A DNA stretch of 64,000 nt, taken from contig NZ_AP024202.1 in the NCBI RefSeq assembly GCF_021654855.1, positions 1,922,001-1,986,000 on the forward strand. Direction: 5' to 3'. Source of the stretch: Thiomicrorhabdus immobilis (GTDB lineage: Bacteria; Pseudomonadota; Gammaproteobacteria; Thiomicrospirales; Thiomicrospiraceae). This document shows positions 9,560 through 17,756 of the stretch, piece by piece; the first letter of the stretch is position 1; each line of letters begins with the position of its first letter. Made by a program: the position numbers and the translations under genes. A model generated the notes under the pieces. It saw only the letters and a program-made list of their open reading frames with translations. It did not search any database and was not told the origin of the DNA.

Positions 9560-11173
9560 TTATTTAGTTAATGCGTAAACAGAAATGGAAGGTATTTCAT
9601 ACAGGGTTGGAGTGATGGATTGCAAAGACAGAGCATCCTGGTGTTTTTGATATAGGTTAAAGACTTCATCGGTCTCTTTCTTACGAAGGTCATCCGCACT
9701 ATACCCATCAAATCCTGCTAAATAAATTGATTTGGCCTGTCCAGATGTTGCGATTGCCAATGCATAAGCCACCACCAATGAGTTAGGTAAAGTGCAGTTT
9801 GTTGAGTCAAAAGAAAATTGACAGGCTTGTATCGTCAAACCAAAATCGAGCGTTTTTTTGTTCTTTAACTCCGCCCGTACATCGTCAGGCAACATATGAA
9901 AAGGGGTCGCCAAAGGTTGCGACAATTTTACATGTTCAGAACAGTCCGCGAGCAGACGTATAGGGTGACAAGCTGCACGAATATTAATCAATGATTCATC
10001 AATATTTTTTTGCGTATTTAAGGCAATCACAAAAGGCTGTTTTGCTTTTATGTAAGATTCAATGGCTCTTCGATGCTGTTTAACACTTGGGCCAGCGCCC
10101 AAAATAAGCACTTCACGATTTGATAAGACACTTGCTGGCTGCCAGGTTCCCGTTGGTTCACCAGAAAAGAAATGGCGTGCCGCCTCCAAGGTACTTAAAT
10201 TAAAACGTTTACCACCTTCCGACTTTAAATGTTCAATTACTGCCAATACATCTTCATCGTTATAGCGACTATCGCTTAACATTTCTTGAATGTAAGACGG
10301 ATGTATTCCAAATTTGCCTGCCAAATAGTAATAAGGGTTACTACCCCATCCATAGTGTTTTTGTAATGCATCAAAATAATTTCTTATTAGCTCAAACAGT
10401 GGCGTTAAATTTCCAGATTTCTGATAACGGTTTTGCAGTTCAATTGCTAAATATTCAGTTTTCCCATTACCTGGTCCACGACCCATACCAGTCACGGTTG
10501 CATCCAGCCACTGAACACCCTCCTCAATAGCTTTAAGAGAGTTAGCGAGTGCGTTGCCCATGTTATCGTGAGTATGAATTCCTAACTCACCCTGCCAACC
10601 TTGTTTAAACGCACGAACAATTTTGGTTGTCTCTTGAGGCGTTAAACTTCCCATGCTATCGGCGAAGTACAGAACATCAATTGGAAATTGACTTGCCTTT
10701 TTCGCTAAGTGAGAAATTTCAAGTTCATCACAGTCAGCCACCTGCATCAAGTTAAAGCCAACTTGATACCCCTTAGCTTTAAGCCAACTAGCGGCAGGTA
10801 AACAAGCTTCAAATTGATTCACGTGGCAGGCCACCCGTACCAAAGAGACAGGAGAGTCTTCTGCCTTAACAAAAAGCTCTTCGAGAATGGCATCCATCTC
10901 TATACTAACTTCAACCAATTCACTTCCATTAAGCATGACACCAATTTTATTCTGTAATGATTTTGGTATACCCAAATCATTCAAGAAAGCATCGGTACTA
11001 TAGGCATATCCGCCTTTGAAACCTTCCATTTTTAGTGAACGAAAACCAATCTCAACATAATCAACATTGAGTGCATCCATCGCAGACAAATAATCGGTCA
11101 CTAAGCTATTTGAGAAATCCCATTCATTATAGTAACCACCATCTCTAAGGGTACAGTCAAGCAACTTAACCAT
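9560..11173 (-). CDS. HMGL-type (DRE-TIM) aldolase fused to a C-terminal GxGPS Rossmann-like domain
   Basis: 537 residues. Residues about 1-290 are an HMG-CoA lyase-like TIM barrel. The DRE motif is CTLRDGGYYNEWDF at residues 7-20, the metal-binding HTHDN is near 200, and GMGRGPGNGKTE is near 230, as in 4-hydroxy-2-oxovalerate aldolase relatives. A pyruvate-type aldol reaction is expected. Residues about 350-537 form a second domain starting with REVLILGAGPSV and containing YLAGFDGYS. This resembles the nucleotide-binding fold of DUF115/GT42-like proteins, but I cannot assign it. The gene overlaps the O-antigen ligase gene by 8 bp and precedes kdsB by 8 bp. A role in making or attaching an unusual keto sugar is inferred from context. 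Confidence 0.7.
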   Translation of the reverse strand: MVKLLDCTLRDGGYYNEWDFSNSLVTDYLSAMDALNVDYVEIGFRSLKMEGFKGGYAYSTDAFLNDLGIPKSLQNKIGVMLNGSELVEVSIEMDAILEELFVKAEDSPVSLVRVACHVNQFEACLPAASWLKAKGYQVGFNLMQVADCDELEISHLAKKASQFPIDVLYFADSMGSLTPQETTKIVRAFKQGWQGELGIHTHDNMGNALANSLKAIEEGVQWLDATVTGMGRGPGNGKTEYLAIELQNRYQKSGNLTPLFELIRNYFDALQKHYGWGSNPYYYLAGKFGIHPSYIQEMLSDSRYNDEDVLAVIEHLKSEGGKRFNLSTLEAARHFFSGEPTGTWQPASVLSNREVLILGAGPSVKQHRRAIESYIKAKQPFVIALNTQKNIDESLINIRAACHPIRLLADCSEHVKLSQPLATPFHMLPDDVRAELKNKKTLDFGLTIQACQFSFDSTNCTLPNSLVVAYALAIATSGQAKSIYLAGFDGYSADDLRKKETDEVFNLYQKHQDALSLQSITPTLYEIPSISVYALTK

Positions 11174-12536
11174 TGGAACTAAAACCTTCGCTTATATTTT
11201 GATTTTTTTGTTCAATAAGACTAAAAACAATAAGCAATGAACACAATAAGAAAAAATGGGTACTCATATCTGTATTTTGCAATGGCGTTTCAGGCAAAAA
11301 TGCTAAAAAGCTAGAAATAGAAAAAATTAGACCCGCAATAGCAATCGGTTTAACTTCTTTAGAAACGATACCCACTCTCTTAACAAAAAATGCAATCAAA
11401 AAAACAAAAAATAATAAAACACTGACAAAAACAAAAACACCTTTTGTTAAAAAGCTCATTAAAAACTGGTTATGCAACTGCGAGTATTTAAAGCCACTGA
11501 TGTCTTGATTAAAATGTTCTTTAGCAAAATGTTTGGATTCAAGTTTTAGAAACTCAGGAAACGCATCCTCACCAATTCCGAACCAAACAACTTCTGGTAT
11601 TTTTTGAACCGCAATTTCATAACTCAATAATCGGTGTCCTAAGCTAGAGTTCATTGATTCTCGATCAAGGTATACATTAATCTCTTTGGCAGCTAATGAA
11701 CTTCTATCCGCAATTCTTTTTTTTATAAAATCAACTTGCGACAAACTGAAAAGAACTATTCCTATAAGAATAATAAAACTGACTTTTGGATATTTAATTT
11801 TTGGGAATGAGTCTTTAAATAGTACAAAATAATATATAGCCCATCCTACTAAAGCCTCTGGCCAACCAATCCATGCAGTTCGACTTTTAGTTAACACTGC
11901 TGTCAGGAATAAAGCCACGATAAGCAATACAATAAAACTCAACATCCATTTATTCTTTTTTAAAGCCCAAGGTAAAGAACCTAAAAGAATGATAAAAAAG
12001 CCATTAACAACTACCGCATATTTAACTGGATGTGAATTAATATCACCTAAACGCTGTGATCCTATCCCAGAGTTAAACCAACCATATTCATAGGCATCTA
12101 AAACCCCCACAGATAAAGCGATAGAACCGCCTATCAACATTAGATACCAGAAAAAATCTAATCCAGGTTTTAACTTATAAAGAGCTATGGTTAACCCGAT
12201 AAATACCCAGCTTAAACTAACAACACTTAAAACAAATAAAGCTCTTTTTTCAGGCGACTCATGCGCAAAAGTAGCCACTAAAGTCGTTAACCAATAGAGA
12301 ACTAATAAACCTACCCATATCCATATTTCTCTAGGAACCTTATCTTTTATTTTGTATAAGGTAAAACTGCTAATCAATAAGATTAAGACAAGAACGAATT
12401 CAACATTTACAGATATAACATTACGGTACACATATAAAATAAAAGTGATTGCTATCAAGAAAAACAGCAATCTTATCGTTCCTCTATACTCTCTATTTGG
12501 TAAAGCCATTATCCTGTCAGTCATTAATATATCCAT
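11166..12536 (-). CDS. O-antigen ligase/polymerase family membrane protein (WaaL/Wzy-like)
   Basis: About 456 residues with roughly ten to twelve hydrophobic segments and a large periplasmic loop around residues 255-350, the layout of WaaL-type ligases and Wzy polymerases, which act on undecaprenyl-linked glycans at the periplasmic face. Conserved arginine/histidine features in the loop (SLGHRLLSYEIA, SQLHNQFL) fit the O-antigen ligase family. The longest frame starts at 12569. I prefer the ATG at 12536 (GGTG a few bases upstream) or 12524, because the longer form would overlap the upstream gene by 53 bp. Ligase versus polymerase is not decidable here. Confidence 0.75.
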   Translation of the reverse strand: MDILMTDRIMALPNREYRGTIRLLFFLIAITFILYVYRNVISVNVEFVLVLILLISSFTLYKIKDKVPREIWIWVGLLVLYWLTTLVATFAHESPEKRALFVLSVVSLSWVFIGLTIALYKLKPGLDFFWYLMLIGGSIALSVGVLDAYEYGWFNSGIGSQRLGDINSHPVKYAVVVNGFFIILLGSLPWALKKNKWMLSFIVLLIVALFLTAVLTKSRTAWIGWPEALVGWAIYYFVLFKDSFPKIKYPKVSFIILIGIVLFSLSQVDFIKKRIADRSSLAAKEINVYLDRESMNSSLGHRLLSYEIAVQKIPEVVWFGIGEDAFPEFLKLESKHFAKEHFNQDISGFKYSQLHNQFLMSFLTKGVFVFVSVLLFFVFLIAFFVKRVGIVSKEVKPIAIAGLIFSISSFLAFLPETPLQNTDMSTHFFLLCSLLIVFSLIEQKNQNISEGFSSNG

Positions 12537-13536
12537 TTTCACCAGGTCTATTTTTCTGAATATCACCAATGATTGTCATAATCATCTGCTCTATGTCACT
12601 TTCAGCACGAATAATAAAAGCCTGTAAATACTTAAGCTCTTCTTGCGAATAATGCGCGAAAGCTTCCAGGTCTAGTTGGGAAAGTTCTGAAAAACTAATA
12701 ATCCTTGAACGGTTCTTTAAAGCATCATCTAATAAAAATGAGATCTTAGGGGTATTAGACTCAATGGCAACGAAAGGAATCTTATTTTTTAAACACATGC
12801 TCACCGTATGATAACGTCCAGTAATCACCATTTCATGTTCAACTAAATACTGAATAAAAGCACTCGGTTGCGTTGAAATATTTCGATCCCCCTTTAGCCA
12901 TTTAAAAATATTTTTGACAAACGGGCGTGGGCTTTTAAAAAAATTAGCGTTAGAAGGACGTGCCACAACCATTGAACGGAAATCAAAACCGTGCTCTTGA
13001 CAATACTGTTTTAATAGTGGAATTTCTGATTTAAGAGCTGTATCAATCACGCAAGCTGGTTTACTTGGTTCATAAACATAATGCCCAGCCTTTGCAAAGG
13101 TCAAATCTGGGACATAAAAACCAGTTAAACCAAAGCTATGTAATTCCTCTAAACTGCCTTTGTCACGCACATAAATTAAGCGGTAAGCCTTTAAATATTC
13201 ATAAGCTTGTGCAGTATTTTTATGTAATGTGGCATTAATTAGATAACAAGGTAGTTGTAGTTCTGTTTTTGCAAAACTAGCAAATTCAGATAATGCCCGA
13301 GCATGTTTGCGATTCTCACTATGGTGAATAGTCCCTTCACCATTAACTATGATTGCATCGACTTTTGCTTGTTTTTTAATCTGACGTTTATGCTTACGCC
13401 AATCAACACCAACAGGCCAAGTCCAAACAATTTCAACCCCCTGCTGTTCCAATAGTCGGGTCAAATTCTCCATCACAAGCATACAACCGTAATGGTTGGT
13501 GGGTCTGGTATCATTAATAATGGCAACGCGGATCAT
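12517..13536 (-). CDS. Polysaccharide pyruvyl transferase family protein (WcaK-like)
   Basis: 339 residues. The N-terminus (IINDTRPTNHYGCMLVMENL) and the internal IIVNGEGTIHH segment near residue 63 match the polysaccharide pyruvyltransferase family (Pfam PF04230), as does the later ITGRYHTVSMCL segment near residue 235. Members transfer pyruvate ketals to sugars or act as GT-B glycosyltransferases. The recipient is unknown. It lies in the middle of the glycan operon, and its stop overlaps the possible starts of the ligase gene. The family call is good, the exact reaction is not. Confidence 0.75.
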   Translation of the reverse strand: MIRVAIINDTRPTNHYGCMLVMENLTRLLEQQGVEIVWTWPVGVDWRKHKRQIKKQAKVDAIIVNGEGTIHHSENRKHARALSEFASFAKTELQLPCYLINATLHKNTAQAYEYLKAYRLIYVRDKGSLEELHSFGLTGFYVPDLTFAKAGHYVYEPSKPACVIDTALKSEIPLLKQYCQEHGFDFRSMVVARPSNANFFKSPRPFVKNIFKWLKGDRNISTQPSAFIQYLVEHEMVITGRYHTVSMCLKNKIPFVAIESNTPKISFLLDDALKNRSRIISFSELSQLDLEAFAHYSQEELKYLQAFIIRAESDIEQMIMTIIGDIQKNRPGENGYIND

Positions 13537-13621
13537 AATATCTCATTTAGCTTTCCCGATTCTTTAAAACAAAATCGGTGATTTTCAACAAAGGATTTAA
13601 AATCAACAACAGATAAATCCG

Positions 13622-14215
13622 TTAAAGCTCTTCAATTTTAAATTGATTTTCTGGCAATGCAGTGCGAATAAACTGCTCTTCTTGATTTCCAGAATGCGGA
13701 TTTCTTTTTCTTGGAATTTTTAAAAAATCCATTATTTGATGACTGAATCGCTTTTTTTGGTACCAGTTATCACTTTTAAAGAAATCAAACCCATAAAGAG
13801 TGACTTGACCCTTGCCAATATAACGTCTAATCACATCATAGGTCATACAGCCTGTTGAAGGGTTTGCCCCAAATTTATCATGTAATTCTTGCCACCAATC
13901 CAAAGGATAGAAATACAGTTTTTCAGTGGTTTCTTGAGAGAACTCTTCTCGATGTTTTGGTGTCATCCACATAACAGTTGCATATTGATTCACTAATTGA
14001 TCAATATTTTCTTGTTCAATAGAAGCCGCTAAAACATCCAGTTTATGTCCAACATGCGCCTTCATCTCCTCTGGCATATTCCATGCCCGATTCATACGAA
14101 TAACCACATCATGCTTATCCACTGGATATTTTTTACCCAACACCTTTTGAGAATTGCCTACCAGGGCAATATTTTTATCTTTAATTAGTGCTTCAATATC
14201 TGTAAATGTCTGCAC
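13622..14215 (-). CDS. GT29 (sialyltransferase-like) glycosyltransferase
   Basis: 197 residues from a GTG start with AGGGA six bases upstream. The sequence contains the three regions that define the sialyltransferase family. An L-motif-like segment begins ALVGNSQKVLG and ends VVIRMNRA (about residues 17-45). An S-motif-like segment NPSTGCMTYDVI runs on to VTLYGFDFF (about 120-147). The terminal HSGNQEE carries the conserved His and Glu. Family members transfer a sugar acid from a CMP donor. It is short for GT29 and has no membrane anchor, so it is probably a cytoplasmic core-oligosaccharide enzyme. With kdsB in the same run, the donor may be a CMP-ulosonate. Specificity is inference. Confidence 0.75.
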   Translation of the reverse strand: MQTFTDIEALIKDKNIALVGNSQKVLGKKYPVDKHDVVIRMNRAWNMPEEMKAHVGHKLDVLAASIEQENIDQLVNQYATVMWMTPKHREEFSQETTEKLYFYPLDWWQELHDKFGANPSTGCMTYDVIRRYIGKGQVTLYGFDFFKSDNWYQKKRFSHQIMDFLKIPRKRNPHSGNQEEQFIRTALPENQFKIEEL

Positions 14216-14254
14216 ATTTTTCCCTTTGACGTTAACTTCAGCGAAACTTAAACC

Positions 14255-15352
14255 CTAAAAGCCTTTAATATCTTTGAAAGCCGCGACCATATTCAGACCT
14301 AATGGCTCATATATACGTTTGAATTTTATTTGAAATGCATCTTCTTCTGCTAGAACTGCCGTCACTTTCAAATCTGGCCTTAACCATTTCGCTGTTAATA
14401 GTGCTGTTCCAACATCTCCGATTACATGAGACTGTTTCTTTAAAAATGGCAATATAAATTCAAAAGCCAGTCCACTTGGCAGTAATAGCACATTATACTC
14501 TTCAACGAGTTTTAGCGGGTCTACTTGCCTTGTGCGAGGGTGATACTTAACGGCAACAGGAATTTCCTGTTGTTTCAAAAACGTTAAAAACTCAAAAATA
14601 CGTTTTTCATAACCAGTCATTTTTTTTATATTATTAGGATGTGGAATCAGCAAAAAAACGCCAACATTTTGTAAAGTTCGCAATATTGATTCATTTACTT
14701 GAAAATCAGACAAAATGGCTTTACTAAGTTGTTTAACCTTATTACTTACAAACCACTCTGGCTTAATGAGCTGACATTGCTTCGCTTGCAACAATGCCAC
14801 AGCAAAATCAGGTTGAAACAACCAGGCCTGGTCAATCCATTTCGAAGCGCCGACTGTTTTCGGTTCTTGCCACCAACATCCATAACCTATTTTTTTTAAA
14901 AGACTATTAATCACATCTTTAAAATATTTATAAGGTCTACCAGCATAGGAATACAGGCCATCATCTAGATACCAACCTTCAATAGCGACATTGCTTGACT
15001 GACTCGTATGCATTGCGTATTGAAACTCCACTCTTCGATCACTACCCGTAGCAATCGCGTCTGGATTAAATACTTTAACCAGTTCTGATAATTTAGCAAA
15101 ACTCTGCTTTCGTTCAGCCATTTTATGCCAGCCTTTGGCTCGACCAAAAGTCAAATCTAGGGTTTCAAAAGGACTCTCTTGCCAGTTGTATAGTGCATTA
15201 AAGTAGACATTATCCTCTAAGCTCTTTTGATCAATCAGCACCATTTTTGAAACTTGCTTCTCAGAAAAAGCACTTGCATGAGCAACGGCTACCAAAATAT
15301 TTAAAGGGGTTGATGGTAGATAAAGGACTTTTTTCTTAAGCAATGTCATCAT
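14255..15352 (-). CDS. Polysialyltransferase-like (GT-B) glycosyltransferase
   Basis: 365 residues. The C-terminal half has AVKYHPRTRQ near residue 268 and a following LLLPSGLAFEFIL segment near 290. This arrangement resembles the HP and S/T motifs of bacterial polysialyltransferases and lipooligosaccharide sialyltransferases (GT38/GT52-like). These enzymes use CMP-sialic acid or related CMP donors. The start overlaps the waaC stop by 17 bp, so it is co-transcribed with core-heptose genes. The assignment is by motif only and the donor is unknown. An exact dispersed palindrome lies in frame (D-Q-A-W-L). Confidence 0.6.
   Translation of the reverse strand: MMTLLKKKVLYLPSTPLNILVAVAHASAFSEKQVSKMVLIDQKSLEDNVYFNALYNWQESPFETLDLTFGRAKGWHKMAERKQSFAKLSELVKVFNPDAIATGSDRRVEFQYAMHTSQSSNVAIEGWYLDDGLYSYAGRPYKYFKDVINSLLKKIGYGCWWQEPKTVGASKWIDQAWLFQPDFAVALLQAKQCQLIKPEWFVSNKVKQLSKAILSDFQVNESILRTLQNVGVFLLIPHPNNIKKMTGYEKRIFEFLTFLKQQEIPVAVKYHPRTRQVDPLKLVEEYNVLLLPSGLAFEFILPFLKKQSHVIGDVGTALLTAKWLRPDLKVTAVLAEEDAFQIKFKRIYEPLGLNMVAAFKDIKGF
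14821..14832. repeat. Dispersed palindrome ACCAGGCCTGGT (coding copy)
   Basis: Exact 12-bp copy inside the polysialyltransferase-like gene, read as D-Q-A-W-L. Confidence 0.95.
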
Positions 15353-16388
15353 AAAGGCCTATTTGATTTATCAGTGCTGAAAAAACATCCTCAACACTCA
15401 ACCCCTCCAAAGACTGTAACGCTTGCTCTTTGCCAGAAAATTGTTTGATATACCCTGGCGCACAAGGTGATTCCAAGCGTGTGACTTTGGCGCCATCCGC
15501 TCCTACCAACTTAGGGTCTGTCACTCGGTATAAAACCACCATAGGCACTTCTAATGCCGCCACCACATGCGACAAGCCGGTATCTACCGACACGACCGCT
15601 TGAGCGTTTTTAAGGGCTTTGGCCATATCATTCAGGGACAGCATCTCGGTTGGCACCCAAACATTTTCCGGTTCGGTGGTACTTGCGATTCGTAAAGCAC
15701 GTTGCTGCTCTTCTTGATTTCCCCAAGGCAAAATCACCTTTTTACCCATTGCATTGGCTTTTTGTAAAAGTTCAATCCAGTATTCTTCTGGCCAATATTT
15801 GGTTTCCCAAGTGGTGCCGTGTAAAAACACCCAATAATCGTTTTCAGCAAACTGCTCAACAACCAATTTTGGCTTTGACCAGGCCAGGGTATTTAAGCCA
15901 TAGACTATAGGGGCGTTTTTTGGCAATTCATAATTTAGACTTTGCGCAAGCAACTGACGTAACCGCAAAATCGCATGCTGCTCTTTGGCTACAGGATACT
16001 TGAATTGATAGAACAAAGTGGCTAAGGGTTCGCGAGCACTGTGCCAATCATAACCCGCAGTTTTGGCATTAATTTTTCTCGCTACCCAAGCACTTTTCAG
16101 CAAACCTTGCGCATCAACAATCAAATCATATTGGGCTTGATTGACCTCTTCAAAAAACGTTTTGATTTCTAGACGTGTTTGCTTTTTCAGAAGCGTTTTA
16201 CGCCATTTACGCAACTCTATCGGATAAACCTTATCCACGACAGGATGCCATTTTGGGATTTCTGCAAACGACTTTTCCACCACCCAATCAATAACCAGGC
16301 CTGGTCGCTTTTGTTGTGCATCCGACAAGGCGGGAAAAGTGTGGAACACATCGCCCATTGAGGACATTTTAATCAGCAGAATTCGCAT
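15336..16388 (-). CDS. waaC: Lipopolysaccharide heptosyltransferase I
   Basis: 350 residues, GT9 family. It adds the first L-glycero-D-manno-heptose to Kdo2-lipid A at the cytoplasmic face of the inner membrane. The start MRILLIKMSSMGDVFHTFPAL is the WaaC N-terminal signature (S-S-x-G-D). The DAQGLLKSAW segment near residue 94 and the C-terminal SVDTGLSHVVAAL near 263 are also typical. It follows hldD by 11 bp, so heptose synthesis and transfer are together. An exact palindrome copy lies near the 5' end (16294-16305, read R-P-G-L-V). Confidence 0.93.
   Translation of the reverse strand: MRILLIKMSSMGDVFHTFPALSDAQQKRPGLVIDWVVEKSFAEIPKWHPVVDKVYPIELRKWRKTLLKKQTRLEIKTFFEEVNQAQYDLIVDAQGLLKSAWVARKINAKTAGYDWHSAREPLATLFYQFKYPVAKEQHAILRLRQLLAQSLNYELPKNAPIVYGLNTLAWSKPKLVVEQFAENDYWVFLHGTTWETKYWPEEYWIELLQKANAMGKKVILPWGNQEEQQRALRIASTTEPENVWVPTEMLSLNDMAKALKNAQAVVSVDTGLSHVVAALEVPMVVLYRVTDPKLVGADGAKVTRLESPCAPGYIKQFSGKEQALQSLEGLSVEDVFSALINQIGLYDDIA
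16294..16305. repeat. Dispersed palindrome ACCAGGCCTGGT (coding copy)
   Basis: Exact 12-bp copy in waaC, in a different frame from the other coding copies (R-P-G-L-V). Confidence 0.95.
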
Positions 16389-16399
16389 AGAGTAGACGT

Positions 16400-17368
16400 T
16401 TACTTTGTAAAATTTAAAACAGTCGGGTTTTCAGTTAACCAAGTTAAATACTTTTTAACCCCTTGAGCCACGGTATGAAACGGAGCATCATAACCCGCCG
16501 CTCTTAAGGCTGAATTATCCGCTTGAGTAAAGCTTTGATAAGCGCCTTTCAAATGCTCCGGAAATGGGATGTATTCAATTTCACCTTTACCATGAAAATC
16601 AATCACCGCTTCGGCAATGTTTTTAAAGGGTTCTGCCGCAGCAGGACCTAAATTGAAAATGCCCGATTTTTCCGGGTGGGCTAAAAACCATAAATTGACC
16701 TTAACCACATCTTCAATATAAACAAAATCACGGGTCTGCATACCGGCACCATAACCATCGTACTCACCAAACAGCTTAAGCTTTTCACCTGCTAAAATTT
16801 GATTGTGAAGCTTAAAGGCCACACTCGCCATATCGCCCTTGTGCTGTTCTCTTGGTCCATACACATTAAAGTATCTAAAACCCACAACCTGACTTTTGGC
16901 TTTTGGCAAAACTTGGCGAACATATTGGTCAAACTGAAACTTGGAGTAGCCGTAAACATTCAAAGGTTTTTCATAAGCTCTGTCTTCAATAAAGTCAGGG
17001 CCGTCGCCATAAACAGAAGCGGATGACGCGTAAAAGAATGGAATCCCCCAATTTAAGCAATAATTCAGCACATCTTTTGAATATTCATAATTATTGTCCA
17101 TCATGAATTTACCGTCCCACTCCGTTGTAGCAGAACAGGCGCCTTCGTGAAACACCGCTTCAATGTCAGGTAGCCCTTGCTCGGCAAAAATACGTTGCTG
17201 AAAGTCTTCTTTATCCAAGTAGTCGGCGATATCGCAGTCGGCAATGTTGATAAACTTTTTACCGTTTTTTAAGTTATCCACCACAATAATATCGGTACGG
17301 CCCTGTTCATTTAACGCCTTAACAATATTACTGCCAATAAAGCCTGCACCACCTGTTACAACAATCAT
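16400..17368 (-). CDS. hldD: ADP-L-glycero-D-manno-heptose 6-epimerase
   Basis: 322 residues. HldD (RfaD) converts ADP-D-glycero- to ADP-L-glycero-D-manno-heptose, the donor used by WaaC. It is a short-chain dehydrogenase-type epimerase: [11 protein letters not shown] binds NADP at residues 4-14, and the catalytic Y-x3-K lies in [11 protein letters not shown] near residue 140. [11 protein letters not shown] near 170 and the [12 protein letters not shown] segment are typical for this epimerase. It is second after dgkA and directly precedes waaC. Confidence 0.95.
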   Translation of the reverse strand: MIVVTGGAGFIGSNIVKALNEQGRTDIIVVDNLKNGKKFINIADCDIADYLDKEDFQQRIFAEQGLPDIEAVFHEGACSATTEWDGKFMMDNNYEYSKDVLNYCLNWGIPFFYASSASVYGDGPDFIEDRAYEKPLNVYGYSKFQFDQYVRQVLPKAKSQVVGFRYFNVYGPREQHKGDMASVAFKLHNQILAGEKLKLFGEYDGYGAGMQTRDFVYIEDVVKVNLWFLAHPEKSGIFNLGPAAAEPFKNIAEAVIDFHGKGEIEYIPFPEHLKGAYQSFTQADNSALRAAGYDAPFHTVAQGVKKYLTWLTENPTVLNFTK

Positions 17369-17384
17369 TTTTAACCTACTATCT

Positions 17385-17756
17385 TTAACTGAGCAATTTT
17401 GAAATTATAAAACCACCCCAAACCACAATGGCGATGGCAAAAGAGATAAATACAGCCGCTGAGCCTTGGTCTTTAGCGCGGCCTGAAAGCTTATGATAAT
17501 CTGAACCAATTCTGTCAACGACGGATTCTATGGCCGAATTCAATAATTCAACCACCAATACAATCAATAACACCGCAATCAATAGCGCTCGCTCAGTTGC
17601 GGTATCCCCCAACCAAAAAACCAATGGGGACATCAAAGAAAACAGGATGACTTCCTGTCTAAATGCCGCTTCATGTTTCCAGGTTGATTTAAAGCCTTTC
17701 CATGAATAACCCGCAGCGTAAACTATACGTTTCAGTCCCGAATGAGGAGATTTCAT
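17385..17756 (-). CDS. dgkA: Diacylglycerol kinase (prokaryotic membrane type)
   Basis: 123 residues, normal for DgkA. This integral inner-membrane enzyme rephosphorylates diacylglycerol, recycling the lipid by-product of phosphoethanolamine or glycerol transfer. The catalytic [14 protein letters not shown] segment lies at about residues 69-82, and three transmembrane helices are visible. Its start overlaps the upstream phosphoethanolamine transferase stop by 4 bp. That makes biochemical sense because phosphoethanolamine transfer from phosphatidylethanolamine releases diacylglycerol. Confidence 0.95.
   Translation of the reverse strand: MKSPHSGLKRIVYAAGYSWKGFKSTWKHEAAFRQEVILFSLMSPLVFWLGDTATERALLIAVLLIVLVVELLNSAIESVVDRIGSDYHKLSGRAKDQGSAAVFISFAIAIVVWGGFIISKLLS

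Noticed and set aside
15877-15888. Another copy of the dispersed palindrome in waaC (gaccaggccaggg)
   Set aside because: The second half is CAGG rather than CTGG; it is not self-complementary and falls below the standard used for listed copies.
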